Below, piece after piece: positions 49,356-60,599 of a stretch of DNA of 64,000 nucleotides. A model generated the notes under the pieces. It made no database searches and had not been told where the DNA came from. It was given only the letters and a program-made list of their open reading frames with translations. Location: positions 21,575,821 to 21,639,820 of the forward strand of contig CM067081.1 in assembly GCA_034008185.1 (NCBI GenBank), given 5' to 3'. Position numbers and translations under genes: made by a program. Within the stretch, counting starts at the first letter, position 1; each line of letters starts with the position of its first letter. Source of the DNA: Gorsachius magnificus (Eukaryota; Chordata; Aves; Pelecaniformes; Ardeidae).

Positions 49356-50244
49356 ATGTTTAAAGTAAGGTGAGATGAATTTCACTCTACCAGTTCACCA
49401 TCCTATTTATGGAAAAAAATTTTAATGCTTAAATCAATGTTGTCATTTCCATTGTTAGGCTTGTACACGTAACATTCAACATTCAAATGTGGAGCATCAC
49501 AACATAACATGCCCTACCATTGCACACTTTGAAGTCTCCTGGACCAATGATAAAACACCATAAAGAACACTAACCTCAGTTCAGAAATTCCTGTGACATT
49601 CTTTTGTTACGAGAACGAATGTCTAGACTAAAAACAGTTTTCAGCCCATACAAAACTAATGGTTCATTACTCTTACCACTCTAGAGCAAGTATCCCAAGA
49701 GCCACTCAAAGATTCCCATCTTAAAAGTGCTCTTAATGTAATGACGAAACTTTGTGATATCATCAAAGTTCACTAGGAAAATATACTTAGCTACCAATAA
49801 ATTGAACAGCAAAATCTTCTGTTAAAGTCTTCAGCTTATCCCAATCTTATACTTAGATAACCCCTACCCAAAAATTGTATATACTATTATGTGGGTTTAC
49901 CATAGCTTATAGTAGGGATGAACAATAAAGTAACAAGAAAAAATAAACATTTTAGCTCACTCACATAAAGTACATCATGAAGTCTTGGATTTAATTGTAA
50001 TATCATTTTATTTCTATTTTTTTTCTAAATTACAATGGCATCTTTGACAAGCAAACTCAGAGAGGTTAACCACAAAAAGAAGCCACACAACTCACTTTGC
50101 GTTGTCCACAGAAACATGTATCTCCTGTACTAGAATGAATATCTAATGAGGTATGACAACTGCAAGATTTGCTGGAAAGTGTTAAACTAATGGTATTATG
50201 TCTTGCATATTAAATGACTGCTAAAAGTATAATGTGTTGTATAC

Positions 50245-50330
50245 CTTAAGAATCTGTCCTCCTTCTGGGTATCTTCTTAAAATATCCTTAAGAAAATCAA
50301 CAAGTGGTGGAGTTGTTTGTCCAAAACGAC
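50245..50330 (-). CDS. SACS: SACS exon 4 (residues 81-109)
   Basis: An 86 bp exon: acceptor GTTTTTTAG (50331), donor GTATAC (50244-50239). The first two bases complete Gly from exon 3, then 28 codons read [17 protein letters not shown] and [11 protein letters not shown] in phase 0 into exon 5 (ELIQNAED). It covers the junction from the ubiquitin-like domain into SIRPT1. Confidence 0.95.
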
Positions 50331-51884
50331 CTAAAAAACAAACAAACAAAAAATAATGTGTATTATGCTACTATGCACTTATTTTCAGATTAAAAAAAAA
50401 AATACTCACTAAACAATTACTAGGAATTTAGAAAAAAAAATTAAATTAACTCAAGGCCTGAAACTGTAAATTCTTGTATTCCCAGAATCAGCTGTAAAAA
50501 TACTACATTATAAATCTTTTTATTAAAAAAATTAAAATAGCAGTCTTGATGTTAATGTCAGCATGCAGTTTCATATTCGGATAAAACAAATTTTGGGGCT
50601 TTATATCAGTTATACCCCAACTCCAACTACTGGATGTTCAAATACAGCAACTTCCAGAGGACTGCTATGTTTTAAGTAGCAGGACAGTATTCTAGGGCAG
50701 CAGTGGCTCTAGCCTTTTTTATAGCCAGTGATGATGCCTACCGACAGCTACACACAGGCACAGTATACTTTGGCTCTAGGGTACACTTCCTGTTCTGGCA
50801 TATCACGGCACTGGGCCTGGTGCTAGCTTTGGCATTACCTGGGCTTAGCACAGGAGGGAAAAGAGTCTCAGAAAGGTACTACCAAGCATTATGAAGTTCT
50901 GGTGGACATAGACTCCACTAAGTCCAAGGTTAGTCCTGCTCTAAGAGGAAGAGTCTATCACAGAATGAAAGGATCAATACTTCTCAATTCAAGCTCCAGT
51001 CTGAGATTAAAGAGCATCTCCTTAAATCCAAACCTCTAAAACATGTGCTTCAAACAAATATTAATGATGCAATCTCCACAAGGAAAACAGACTCTACTGA
51101 TGCCCCATTTATCACTTCCCTTTAAAGTTATTAATAAATTATTCTCCCTCTCCCCCCATCTGCATATATGTGTATATATGAAGTGCAGATTCAAACACTA
51201 ATATTATAAATACTACAGAACAAAACACTAGACAAAGAAAACAAACCACAGAATCCTCAGCAATGTGAAAAAAGGGGGATAGACGAGAGATCTATTTGCC
51301 AAGAAAACATCAAGTAAAAACATCAAACACCTTCTTGTCTTTAGGAAATTTTTGTATTTTTCTTTATTTAAGCATCAATGAAAAAAAGGCCAAGAAACTG
51401 CAACTCACAGTGACAGTGTGGAAAATATTTTTGTAACTTTTTTTTTTATTTTTACAGCATATGTAAGTATATGAAAGCCAACATGCAATATGCAAACTTC
51501 CAAAAATTAGGTGAACTGATCAACAGCAGGGAAGTTTGGGTGTTTCTTTTCTTAGGAGAAATTATCCAAAATCAAGAAACCGACCTTTTCCAAGTCTAAA
51601 TTGGGCAGGCAGACAGAAATGTTTAAACAACACATTTCACTATAGGAACCACAAAAACAGACAAGTAACTTTTAAGTGAAAGACTGAAGACAGACATATT
51701 TAACTCTTTAGATCTAAGAGCAGAGCTGTTTAATATATGTCACAAAAATTACTCTATCTTGAGATCATGACTTACTGCATCCTGTCAAAGGCTAAACTGA
51801 TTTTTCTTGAGTATTAGAGCCAGTCATACTTAACACAAAACTGGCTCTGCAAATCTGAAGGAGAAACTTTTTCCACAGTATGGA

Positions 51885-52019
51885 CAGTCAAGCATGGAAC
51901 AGGAGCCCAGAGAGACTGTGCAGTCTTGCACCCTTGAGCAACCTGGTCTGACCTCAGAGCTGACCCTGCTTTGAGCAGAAGGTTGGAGTAGAGACCTCCA
52001 ACATGAATTATTCTGTGAG
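51885..52019 (+). mobile_element. CR1 LINE 3' end fragment, antisense to SACS
   Basis: GCAACCTGGTCTGACCTCAG, then CCTGCTTTGAGCAGAAGGTTGGAGTAGAGACCTCC and ATTATTCTGTGAG, is a decayed CR1 3' UTR in + orientation. It is the only recognisable CR1 in the SACS introns that runs against the gene. Confidence 0.8.
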
Positions 52020-52215
52020 CATATGAAAAGTTTATGCATTATTTGATAGACACCAGTGATGAATGAACACAGAGGTGATGTGGGTGATCTTCAGAGTATT
52101 TCAGCAACCAATGTGTTTGGCTTTACTGACCATACACTTCCTGAAGTTAGAAATTCAGGGCTTTCCTTGATTCATCTGCTGTAAGAAAAAATCTCAGAAC
52201 TGAAAGACTCCAGAA

Positions 52216-52216
<1 letters not shown>

Positions 52217-52247
<31 letters not shown>
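52217..52247. repeat. 31 bp poly-A tract
   Basis: An uninterrupted run of 31 A. No retrotransposon body can be recognised next to it. Confidence 0.85.
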
Positions 52248-52249
<2 letters not shown>

Positions 52250-52582
52250 CTGGTGCTAAAGCCTTCAGATCTTTTAGATTTACATCAGAGTTGTGGGCAA
52301 GAAAAAGTACTTTATCTAGACATGGACTGCTTAGAGTAGTATCTCTAAGAGAATCTCACAGCCAAATATTTCATTCCTAGGCACAAAAAACAGCAATAGT
52401 TTTTCTTTCCCAAGAAAGATTTCCTAGGGCTACTAGACTATCTTCTCCTTATACTTAGAAGGAAAAAAAACAGCTCAGAGAAGAAAAAACTTTTTATTTA
52501 GTCTACACAGCCTACATACAGCAAAAAATTATCAGAGCAAACAGTCAAGAATGAAAGAAAAACATTTGATACCATCGAACCT

Positions 52583-52621
52583 GTGAAGAAAATTAACTCT
52601 ATCCCAGCCGAAACCAGGACA
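52583..52621 (-). mobile_element. ERV LTR 5'-terminal fragment, 39 bp
   Basis: GTGAAGAAAATTAACTC...CCGAAACCAGGACA is the exact reverse complement of the first 39 bp of LTR-B. Nothing further of the LTR follows, so this is a truncated remnant or part of a patchy insertion. Confidence 0.88.
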
Positions 52622-53448
52622 GTCCATTTTAATAGGTGTTTTCTAACCACTGCAGGTTCTAAAGAATGTGAACATGAAATTCTGGCTAATATACAAATGC
52701 TTCAGTTCCCTCTGTCACTGGAAAACCATAATCCAGTATACTCATGGCTTACGTAGGCTAAGAAATACAACATTGTGTGACACCAAATAAAATATCTGCA
52801 TGAAAAGAAGGGTTTCCTTCTTCATCCTACAACCCATTAGCATTTACTTCATTCCTTATTATAAAGTTATTGTTAAAGGAATATTACTGCTAGCAACCAA
52901 GTAACATACACATTACAGATTTGAATTAGAGCATTTCTGAAGATATCCTGGTATCATAATCTAATTCAAGATACCACACAAACAGATATACCTGCAATTT
53001 TTGTAATAAAAATGTAACTAAACATACAGAATCAAAAAAAAAAGCAAACAAAAAAAAAAGAAGAAATCAAAAGCTTTTACCAATGGTATAGTTTTCTACA
53101 CAGCGGTTACTTTTGGTATCTGAATTGCTTATAAGTATTCAGTTTATTTTGTATGAGACAAGACAGCTATTAATGCTACTGCAAGGCAAGTTTTATTGAT
53201 TCCAAAGGACAGCAATATTCTAATTTCTACACATGAAATTACAAAGAAAAAATTAAACACCAAGGCACTTAAAAGAAGTTTAATTTTCCTGGATGAGAAT
53301 GAAAAGAACAAGTGAAAGGATACCAAGGATTTACAAGAAAAATAATTGCTTCCCATTTAAAGAAGAGAAAAATTTCAATTAACTCCAGATTGCATTAGAA
53401 AATGCTTTGACCTTCTAGTTTATAAAAAGAGACAAGTATTTTTCATAC

Positions 53449-53536
53449 CTCCTCCTTTCAACCCTTTTGACTGCAGTGTCAGAAAAACTTGATTTTGAGA
53501 CTTCTGAAGATCCGCAACCTTGATACCATCATGTAA
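53449..53536 (-). CDS. SACS: SACS exon 3 (residues 52-81, ubiquitin-like domain C-terminal half)
   Basis: An 88 bp exon: acceptor TTTATTTCAG (53537), donor GTATGA (53448-53443). Phase 0 start; 29 codons LHDGIKVADLQKSQNQVFLTL, then QSKGLKGG, plus one base of Gly. It matches the human segment LSDWIKIGDL...LQSKGLKGGG in length class and ending. The N-terminal part completes the ubiquitin-like fold begun in exon 2. Confidence 0.93.
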
Positions 53537-54266
53537 CTGAAATAAAAAAATATAAGACCAAGCTTGATCAGAACATTCTGCAGTATAAATAGTTTACTGT
53601 AGCTTCATTTCCTATATATTTATTCTATGAAGTCTGGCTTTATCTATAAGTATACAAGTACTCCAAAACATCCAGTATTCAGTGTGAGCAGCACTTTCAG
53701 TCCCTGAGGTCTAGGATGGCCTCCTTTGCCTAATGATACTCCTCAGATGAAGTATCAGTTTGTTAGTAACAGGACCAAAACAATGGCTGCAAACAAATCA
53801 GGTGGAAAAAATGCCTACAGAAGCATACTAAGAGCAAGCCATGGCCTCCTGTTTTTACATGTTCTCTGAACTTCTGGAAGCATACAACTAAAGCAGTTAT
53901 TGTTCTAAGGTGCACACCCATAAAGAAAATAAACATAGACCATGTACTTCCTGTGTATGTACTCCAAAAAGTACATATGGCCATGCAATTTCATAGGAGT
54001 TTTAAACTAAGCAGTATCAGCTCAGAGCAGCTAGTAATACAGAATGTGTAGAGACAAAATCATGTCACAGAAACACCCCTGAAGAATTCAACAGCCTCAT
54101 CTCCCCATTACCTCTACATGCAGACCTATAGACTCACCAGGAACATCACAGAGAAACTGAGGCAAACTAAGAAACAAATTCCTGAGCAGCCATTGGGAAA
54201 ACTATTTAATAATCATAGCACATAATGGTTTTGTTGCAATTCTAGTTTTGTATTATATATGTGTCC

Positions 54267-54318
54267 CAGTCATATATGATGTGATGCTAAAACAGTCATA
54301 TATGACATGATGTTATCC
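54267..54318. repeat. 26 bp tandem duplication, two copies
   Basis: CAGTCATATATGA(TG/CA)TGATG...: units at 54267-54292 and 54293-54318 differ at a few bases. Each contains the palindrome CATATATG. Confidence 0.8.
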
Positions 54319-55480
54319 TGCATACCACGATGACAAATGTAGAATTAGAAGTTGCGCTGTGCTAATTCGAAACTTAACCAATTCAAATTAGTTTCCATTC
54401 ATACTAAATTATTACTAGAATTTTATTATGCAGAATTATATTATTATATTAGACTCAGCCTATGGCAAAGTTCAGGACTCCTTCCTCACTTTGATGAGTA
54501 AAAAACAAATCACTAGAAGAAATTGTTGCTTACACAGATGTAGATGCTTACAGTGTAACTACGTTTAATAAGCAAAAGACATTCCTAGTCCACAGTATGT
54601 AGTCATAATATAAAAACATTAATAAGAAAAAAATGATGTTCCTTTTTACTTAAACCAGTTTTAAATAGTACTTACAACAACAGTGCGTTTATTGTAAGTT
54701 CGTACAGAAATGTTATACTTGAGATTATATTGTCTCAAGATATAAAATAGCTTTATCTGGGTATACCACCCACTCAGGACTGACTAAAATAAAAAAGAAT
54801 CCACAGAATGCTGTAACCCATCACCAAGTACTAAATGGATAGAATAACCAAATTTTCTCAGGTAGGATTTTTGTAGCAAAACATCAGCAGGAACTTGGAG
54901 AATGAATAGACTAAAATTAATAGTTTAACACTGTAAGGAACTATGAGAGAAAGAGATACTGGATTTTATCTAACATCTGTAAATTGCACGTAGCAGCTTT
55001 AATGGAAAAAAAATATTTAGTGATAAATATTCTACTACCTCAGTAAATTAAAAAATAATTTTACCCCAGTAAAAAGGAGTTCAAAAGTTTGTAAAGTATT
55101 TTCAAAATTGCTACAGTACAAATATTCCCACATGTATTTTAGTTTAATACTAAAAAAAACCAAAACAGAATAGCTATTATAGTCTGCTTACTAACTGTTC
55201 CCTGCCAAAAGACAGTTTTCTGTGCCAGACAGAGTGCTGCTCAGATCTTCACTTCCAGACAAATTTTAGAAAGTGCAATACCAATCTCCTTCCTCCCAAA
55301 CCAGGAAGGCCTGGAGATGAAAAGAATCAAGGACACACAAAACCAGGCAAGAAAATAAAAGATAAACTACATGGGCAGTTTGTTTCAAACCTAAGCACTG
55401 AAAGATTATTTGTGTTACCCACGTAGGTTCTTAAAAGCTTCTTGAGCAATACAGGTATTAACATCTAGTTCTTTCTTAGC

Positions 55481-55845
55481 ATCATAGAATGGTTGGGTTG
55501 GAAGTGACCTTTAAAGATCATCTAGTCCAACACCTTCCTGCCATGGGGCAGGGACATACTTCACTAGATCATGTCACTCAAAGCTCCATCCAACTCGACA
55601 CTGAACACTTCCAGCAATGGGGCATCCACAACTTCTCTGAGTAATCTGTTCCAGTGCCTCACCACCCTCATCGTAAAACATTTCTCCTTAATGTCCAATC
55701 TAACCATACACTCTTTCAGTTTAAAACCCTTGCCCCTTCTCCTGTCACTACAGGCCTTGGTATAAAGTCTCTCTCCATCTTTCTTATAAACTCCCTTTAT
55801 ATATTGAAAGGCCACAATAAGGTCTCCCAGAGCCTTCTCTTCTCC
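55481..55845 (-). mobile_element. CR1 LINE 3' fragment
   Basis: ATCATAGAATGGTTGGGTTGGAAGTGACC followed by CCTGCCATGGGGCAGGGAC. The - strand encodes GKGFKLKECMVRLDIKEKCF-like ORF2-tail residues. It ends near GAGCCTTCTCTTCTCC. It is the same subfamily as the copy at 48930 and in the same orientation as SACS. Confidence 0.92.
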
Positions 55846-56533
55846 TTTATGCATTTGCAAGTCCCCTTGTCCTATGTAACCCCAATTTCCAATCTCCTCT
55901 CTCTCCCCTTCTTGCCTCCACTCATCCCATCCCACCAATATCTCCAGGTTCCCGTTTCCCAAGAGCATGGGTAGAAGCATGCCAAGCAGCACTTGAAACG
56001 GTGACTCCATACCGATGCCTTCAACACAACAAGGTCATTCATTCGACTCTCTCTCCTGTACTCAGACATCAATTTTTAACTTGTAAGAGCTTCTTGCCAT
56101 GGTGATGTCAACTCTGCTGTTGAAGCTGGTGAGCAGGTGGAAAATCAATTAAAGATGCAAAGGAAGCCAGGACAAGCACATCAGCACTCCCAGGTGAATC
56201 TTCTGCTCCCTCTCCTCTTCCCCACCCCCCACGGGATTAAGATAAGGATAAAGCACATGGATTATGTCAGGAAAAAAAAGACACAAAACCTCAAATGACA
56301 AAAGCCAGCACCATCAAGAGAAGTACGAGGGTTAGCTGTTTCTCCAAACGACCTCCTCGCTTCCCGTGGGAGACCCCTCACCTAAGGACACGCAGACGCT
56401 CTGCTGCCCGCGCCCCAGAACACCGGACAAGACCCAAAAAGCTGCCGGGTGGGGACTTCCAGCACCACGGCGGTGTGAGCGGCCTCCAGAGAACGGAGGT
56501 GCCGCCGCCCCCCGCCCCGCCGCGCCCCCTCAC

Positions 56534-56684
56534 CTCTCTCCCGCCATGCCACAGCCGCTGCTCGGCGCGGGGGAAGCCGGCTTCCGCGTCGATCCGCGCC
56601 TTCACGTCCCCCACAGCCGCGGAAGGCGGCAGCTCGAAGGTCCTGCAGCCCAGGCGGTCATGGAGGACGGTCACCCGGGCCAGC
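56534..56684 (-). CDS. SACS: SACS exon 2 (residues 1-51, ubiquitin-like domain)
   Basis: A 151 bp exon: acceptor GTCGCCGCAG (56685), donor GTGAGG (56533-56528). Its first base supplies the G of the start codon; 50 codons follow: LARVTVLHDRLGCRTFELP, SAAVGDVKARIDAEAGFPRA and EQRLWHGGRE. It aligns with human VTVL...GCRT...AETGFPVSEQRLWRGGRE, the ubiquitin-like domain. The exon has no in-frame ATG of its own; two ATGs inside it are out of frame. The N-terminus ahead of VTVL differs from the human one and is shorter. Confidence 0.92.
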
Positions 56685-56946
56685 CTGCGGCGACACGACA
56701 GACACCAGCTGAGGAGAGATACGCAGCGCCCAGCCCCGGCTCCCGCCCGCCACCTGCCCGCCCGCCCTCTCCCTCGGGCACCCCGGAGGCCCGGGGCGGG
56801 CGCCGGAGCCCGCGAGAGTACAGGGATGGGCAGGCAACCCTCTCCGGGGAGGGAAAGGGCCGCCGGGCCTACGAGCGGAGCCGCTCCCGCAGCGCCGCAC
56901 GCCCGCGGCCTCCCCTCCCGCCCCGCCGCGCCCCGCCGCCACTTAC
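56685..56946 (-). other. SACS: SACS intron 1 (262 bp) splitting the start codon
   Basis: A very GC-rich short intron with a consensus donor GTAAGT (56946-56941) and acceptor CGCCGCAG (56692-56685). Read without splicing, the start would be ATG TAA, an immediate stop. The frame is otherwise open through the intron, which produces long GC-rich open frames that are not genes. Confidence 0.75.
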
Positions 56947-57050
56947 ATGCCCGCCGCCGCACACAAAGGACCGCTAACTGCTGCCGCCGCCGCTCCCCGC
57001 GCGGGGAAGGGGTGGGGCTCTGCACGGCAGCGGGCGGGAGGGGCTCGCCC
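56947..57050 (-). other. SACS: SACS exon 1: 5'UTR plus the first two bases of the start codon
   Basis: The exon ends ...GCGGCGGGCAT before the donor GTAAGT, so splicing to exon 2 builds GGC-AT|G-CTG. The purine at -3 (G) gives an adequate initiation context. No ATG occurs on the - strand between 57354 and this site, so it is the first ATG of any mRNA starting in the CpG island. The 5' limit given is a guess within the island. Confidence 0.7.
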
Positions 57051-57330
57051 TGAGGTCTGCGCCGCGGAGGAAAAGGAAAGAGCGGGGGAAGGAGGGAGGG
57101 GGGAGCGGGCGAAGAAGGCGCCCTAAAAGCAGCAGCAGCCGCTGCGGGCGTGAGGCGCGCCCGGCCCGGCCCGGCCCCTCAGCGGGTCCTCCGCCGAGTG
57201 CGGCGGCCCGACCCTGTCTGACGCCCCCGGCTCTGCCTCCGTGCAGCGCGGCGTCTGCCAGCCCCGCGGAGCCGTGGGAGGCTTCCCGCGGCCCTGTGCG
57301 CGGTGCGTGGAGCTCGGGCGAGGGGAAGGA

Positions 57331-58179
57331 CGTAGCCTCGCCTGGCCAGCGGTCCATGTATGAGATAAGGCTGCCAGAGCTGTGGCTAACGCTGAGATCC
57401 AGAGGCGTTTCAGCATGCAAGTTCCTCCTTCATCAGGGCAGGCCGGCAGGGAAGCACACTGGCGCTTCACGTAATTCCCAGCATTCAGGCACCGCCACAT
57501 GGAGCACACAAAGTTACGGCTGATAAACCTCATGTTTCTCAAGGATTCAGAACACAGAAGTAAACCTCATTTTTCTGCTCTTTGTCAGTCGCTTGACTGA
57601 TCACAAACATTTATTGGCATTGATCTTCTATTTTATCTCACAGACCATAGCGCAAGTCCTTATGCCATTCAAGACTTATGGAAAGTGCTGTCTCTCCTGC
57701 AAATAGGCACAGAAAACTTATTCCCATCTCCCAAGGTTTAGTCAGAGGCAAAGGACATAGTGGTTGTGATTGTTTCAGGCCAGCCTCTGCAAAAGCTTAG
57801 TGGTTTCCTATAGGCTAGTTGCAAAAGGAAGTGCTGTAAAATTGTGAGATGGATGCTGATGCATGGAGGAAACAACCTAATGACCATCAATATGTAAAAT
57901 ATTGAAGTACTCAATGCATTAGTCTTCAAAGGCAAGGCCTGCCCTCACGCTCTGACACATTTTGAAAAGCAGAGGAGCAGCTAAGGATGAGAACTGAGCA
58001 GCAATTAGGAGCTACGTAGAGAAGTTGTATGTGTTCAGGTCTATATGATTAGATGGGATTCCCCTGAGGGTGTTCAAAATGCAGGCCAGCGTGACCACAA
58101 GGCCATCTAGGAAATCTGCCATCCAGCACAATGATCAGAACAGTTTCATGGCTACAAAAAAAAGGGGAAAAAGGGCCGT
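57331..58179. other. SACS upstream flank
   Basis: Ordinary non-coding DNA between the CpG island and the CR1 debris. I recognise nothing in it. Confidence 0.6.
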
Positions 58180-58660
58180 CGTCATGAAAGACTAAATGGA
58201 AGCTGAAAGGAATTCAAGGTCAGTCAATCTCACCTTGGTCGCAAGAGATATCATGGAGAACATCCACTTGGAATCCACTTCCAAATACTTGAAGGACAGA
58301 AAGGTAGCCAGGAAAAGTAAACATGAATGATTGACAAGGGTTTAATCAACTTAATTGCCTTCTATACTGAGATGACCAAGTATGTAGATGAGTGAAAAGC
58401 ACTGGACGAAATACACCTTGACTTCTAGCATGGCTTTTGACACTTTCTCCTATTACATTCAGAAGATGGAAAAGTATGGGCTGGAGGTTGGGTGGGTTGA
58501 AAGTTTATTGGACCACTGAGATGAAGAAGTTGCATTAAGTAGTTCAACACTGACCTGGCAAAAACCAGAGTACTATAAGCACACATGTAAGGTAGGCCTG
58601 ATACTGTTCAACATCTTCATCAGTGACCTAGATGATGATAAAGCACTCAGAGCAAATTTG
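58180..58660 (+). mobile_element. Ancient, decayed CR1 RT fragment
   Basis: Frameshifted pieces on the + strand resemble the CR1 reverse transcriptase, including a YTEMTKYVDE-like segment, a residual motif-A region near 58400-58440 and a LFNIFISDLDDD-like stretch near 58605-58640. It is far more decayed than its neighbours. The boundaries are approximate. Confidence 0.55.
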
Positions 58661-59239
58661 CAGAAGGCACTTGTGTACAAGTGCTAAGAGCTTTCTCTTG
58701 ATGCCTGAAGTCTATAAAAGACAGACTTTAATATGACTGGTACAGAAATGAAGTAACTGTTGTGCTGTAAGGTGACTGGTAAAATAAAAAAGTAAATTAA
58801 TTGTCCTGGAAGGTGGTTTCTCAAAACTGACAGTAGAAAGGTATGGTGTGATAAAGATTTATGATGATTGGATAATATCATGGCAAGATGAATCAGGAAA
58901 TATCTGATTGGGCGACCCATGTGATGCCTATCTGAGAGATCACCAATATAAGCAAAAGCTGTGACAAATCAAGCTTGGGAAAGCTGTTCTGAAACCTCAG
59001 AATAGGTCCTATTTGGGGATCTAGCTGCTGACCAGAGAGGAAGAACCTGCCTTTGCTGTATGCCTGAATTAGAGAAGCCTCTCGTGTCAATGCTGATCCG
59101 GGTTGGTGGTAGCACCCATAGATCAGTGATAGTTGCCCCCCATTGTCAGTCACCACTTGGGTGGCAGATGGGAGCATGGCATCTCTGGTGTAGCCATGTG
59201 GAGCTGCTGGTGGTGATCCCTCGGGTTCTCATCAGTCAG

Positions 59240-59815
59240 TTAAGCTGGCAGGCTTTCTGGGCAAATCAATCTTCAAGCTCTAGGGCTTTAGAAGTTACCA
59301 AGAAGTTAGCAAGGATCACAGAAAGAGCTTTAAACTAGATTTGAAAGGGGAGAGGAATGAAACCAGGGTTGCTAGAAATAAGCCTGGGGGTGGCACACCA
59401 ATGTGTGAGGGATTGTGTGCTAGTGAGGCCCTTTGGTCTGTCCCCTCAGAAGAAGTGATAGATAGTAATCCAAGTGGCAGCAAAGATGCAGATGTTATTG
59501 ATGGGTCAGCAACAACTGTGATTTGTCACTTAGGAATTAAGACTTCTCCCCTCAGAAGAGTTGTGGGATCATTAGCCCAACTGAAGTGCATCTGTACCAA
59601 TGCTTACAGCACAGGCAATAAACAGGAGGAATTAGAAGCCATCGTGTAGCGGGAAAGCTATGATATAGTTGCCATCACAGAAATGTGGTGGGACAACTTA
59701 CATAAATGGAGTGCTGCCATGGATGGCTGTATGCTTTTCAGGTGGGATAGGCAAGGAAGGAGAGGTGGTGGGGTTAGAGAGTGGTTTGATTGCCTGAGCG
59801 CAATGTTGGTGATGA
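59240..59815 (+). mobile_element. CR1 LINE 5' portion with ORF2 start and endonuclease remnant
   Basis: The + strand reads AGAGCTTTAAACTAGATTTG, a CR1 5' landmark, then LKCICTNAYSTGNKQEELEAIV, a stop, and ESYDIVAITEMWWDN, the start of the apurinic endonuclease domain, followed by RQGRRGGG. It ends abruptly where a CR1 3' piece begins. Inactive. Confidence 0.88.
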
Positions 59816-59821
59816 TAGGGT

Positions 59822-60148
59822 TGAGTGTTTTTCACCCTCTACAACTACCTGAAAGGAGGTTGTAGTGAGCTGGGTGTTGGTCTTTTCTCCCAAGTAACAA
59901 GCGATAGGACAAGAGGAAATGGCCTCAAGTTGTGCCAGGGAAGGTTTACATCAGATACTAGGAAAAAATTCTTTACTGAAATGGTTATCAGGCACTGGAA
60001 CGGGCTACACAGGGAAGTGGTCAAGTCCCCATCCCGGGAGGTATTTAAAAGATGGGTAGATGAGGTGCTTAGAGGCATGGTTTAATAGTGGACAGATATG
60101 GTTGGACTTGATGTTCATCAACCAAGTGATTCTATGATTCCATGATTT
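59822..60148 (+). mobile_element. CR1 LINE 3' end
   Basis: From the conserved CTACAACTACCTGAAAGGAG through [22 protein letters not shown] to the 3' tail TGATTCTATGATTCCATGATT. With the preceding 59240-59815 piece it probably forms one element that lost its whole RT region. Confidence 0.92.
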
Positions 60149-60149
60149 A

Positions 60150-60490
60150 GCCTATCTGTGATCCCAATGAGCTAAGGGGACCTGGAGAAACTTGTGGAGG
60201 AGGCCAAGAGAACCCCCCCAAGGTTATGTGTGCAAAGTTCTGCACCTGGGACCATGGGCTGTGCATCAGCATAGCCTGGAAAGTGACAGGCTGAATAGCA
60301 GCCCTACTTCAAAGGAGTTGGGAGATACCAGGCTGAATATGAGGCAATAGCATACTCTTTCTAGAAGGAGGTTGACCAGCAGATCAGGGGAAGCGAGCCT
60401 CTGCTCAGGGCGAATGAGGCTGGATTTTGGATATTGTGTCCAGAATGTGATGTTTTGAGCTGTCTCACTTCCACATCCCAGCGGAGGACT
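60150..60490 (+). mobile_element. Decayed CR1 RT C-terminal fragment
   Basis: Nucleotide resemblance to the CR1 stretch around AAGTTCTGCACCTGGG, GAGCAGCCCT, AAGGAGTTGGG and TATTGTGTCCAG on the + strand. No long frame survives. Confidence 0.55.
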
Positions 60491-60599
60491 ACTATCATGG
60501 TCAGGGGCCGGAAGCACCGACATGCTAGGGGAAGATGGGAGAGCTGGGCTTGGTTAGTTGTATACATGCAATATAGTAACAACCTAGTGCAATATAGTA

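Larger units (their letters stand above)
45977..50244 (-). other. SACS: SACS intron 4
   Basis: A 4.27 kb intron holding a CR1 fragment (46222-46634), a complete solo LTR (46642-47198) and another CR1 fragment (48930-49355). The remainder, notably 47200-48929 and 49356-50244, is AT-rich with no recognised feature. Confidence 0.88.
50331..53448 (-). other. SACS: SACS intron 3
   Basis: A 3.1 kb intron holding a short + strand CR1 3' piece (51885-52019), a 31 bp poly-A run (52217-52247) and a 39 bp LTR 5'-end fragment (52583-52621). The rest is AT-rich and featureless. Confidence 0.87.
53537..56533 (-). other. SACS: SACS intron 2
   Basis: A 3.0 kb GT...AG intron. It contains a two-copy 26 bp tandem duplication (54267-54318) and a CR1 fragment (55481-55845). 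The 3' half is AT-rich and unique; the 5' end enters the CpG island. Confidence 0.88.
21358..56948 (-). other. SACS: SACS gene span, start codon to stop (nine exons)
   Basis: Sacsin is a very large, mainly cytoplasmic co-chaperone implicated in intermediate-filament and mitochondrial organisation in neurons; its loss causes the ataxia ARSACS in humans. The model has exons 1-9 (- strand) with phases 2,0,1,0,1,1,2,1 at successive junctions, and every intron is GT...AG. The coding total is 2+151+88+86+112+147+1483+92+11583 = 13744 nt. That is 4580 codons plus a stop with one base left over, against 4579 aa in human. The surplus base lies at 26797-26833. Domain order: ubiquitin-like (~1-78); three SIRPT ATPase-like repeats whose N-box motifs start at residues 110, 1472 and 2542; DnaJ (~4304-4369); HEPN (~4445-4580). 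Confidence 0.95.
56380..57330. promoter_or_regulatory. SACS: CpG island and SACS promoter region
   Basis: About 950 bp that is strikingly GC- and CpG-rich in an otherwise AT-rich window. It covers SACS exon 2, intron 1, exon 1 and upstream DNA. It has GC-box-like GGGTGGGG near 57010 and CCCGG repeats at 57157-57177, but no TATA box where one would expect it. The transcription start cannot be located by reading. A divergent + strand transcript from the same island is possible, but I see no coding evidence for one. Confidence 0.8.

Noticed and set aside
56295..57420. Several long GC-rich open frames (up to 252 codons) on both strands of the CpG island
   Set aside because: They are low-complexity Arg/Ala/Gly/Pro translations of high-GC DNA. 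The - strand 215-codon frame starts at GTG and only contains SACS exon 2 because intron 1 happens to stay open.
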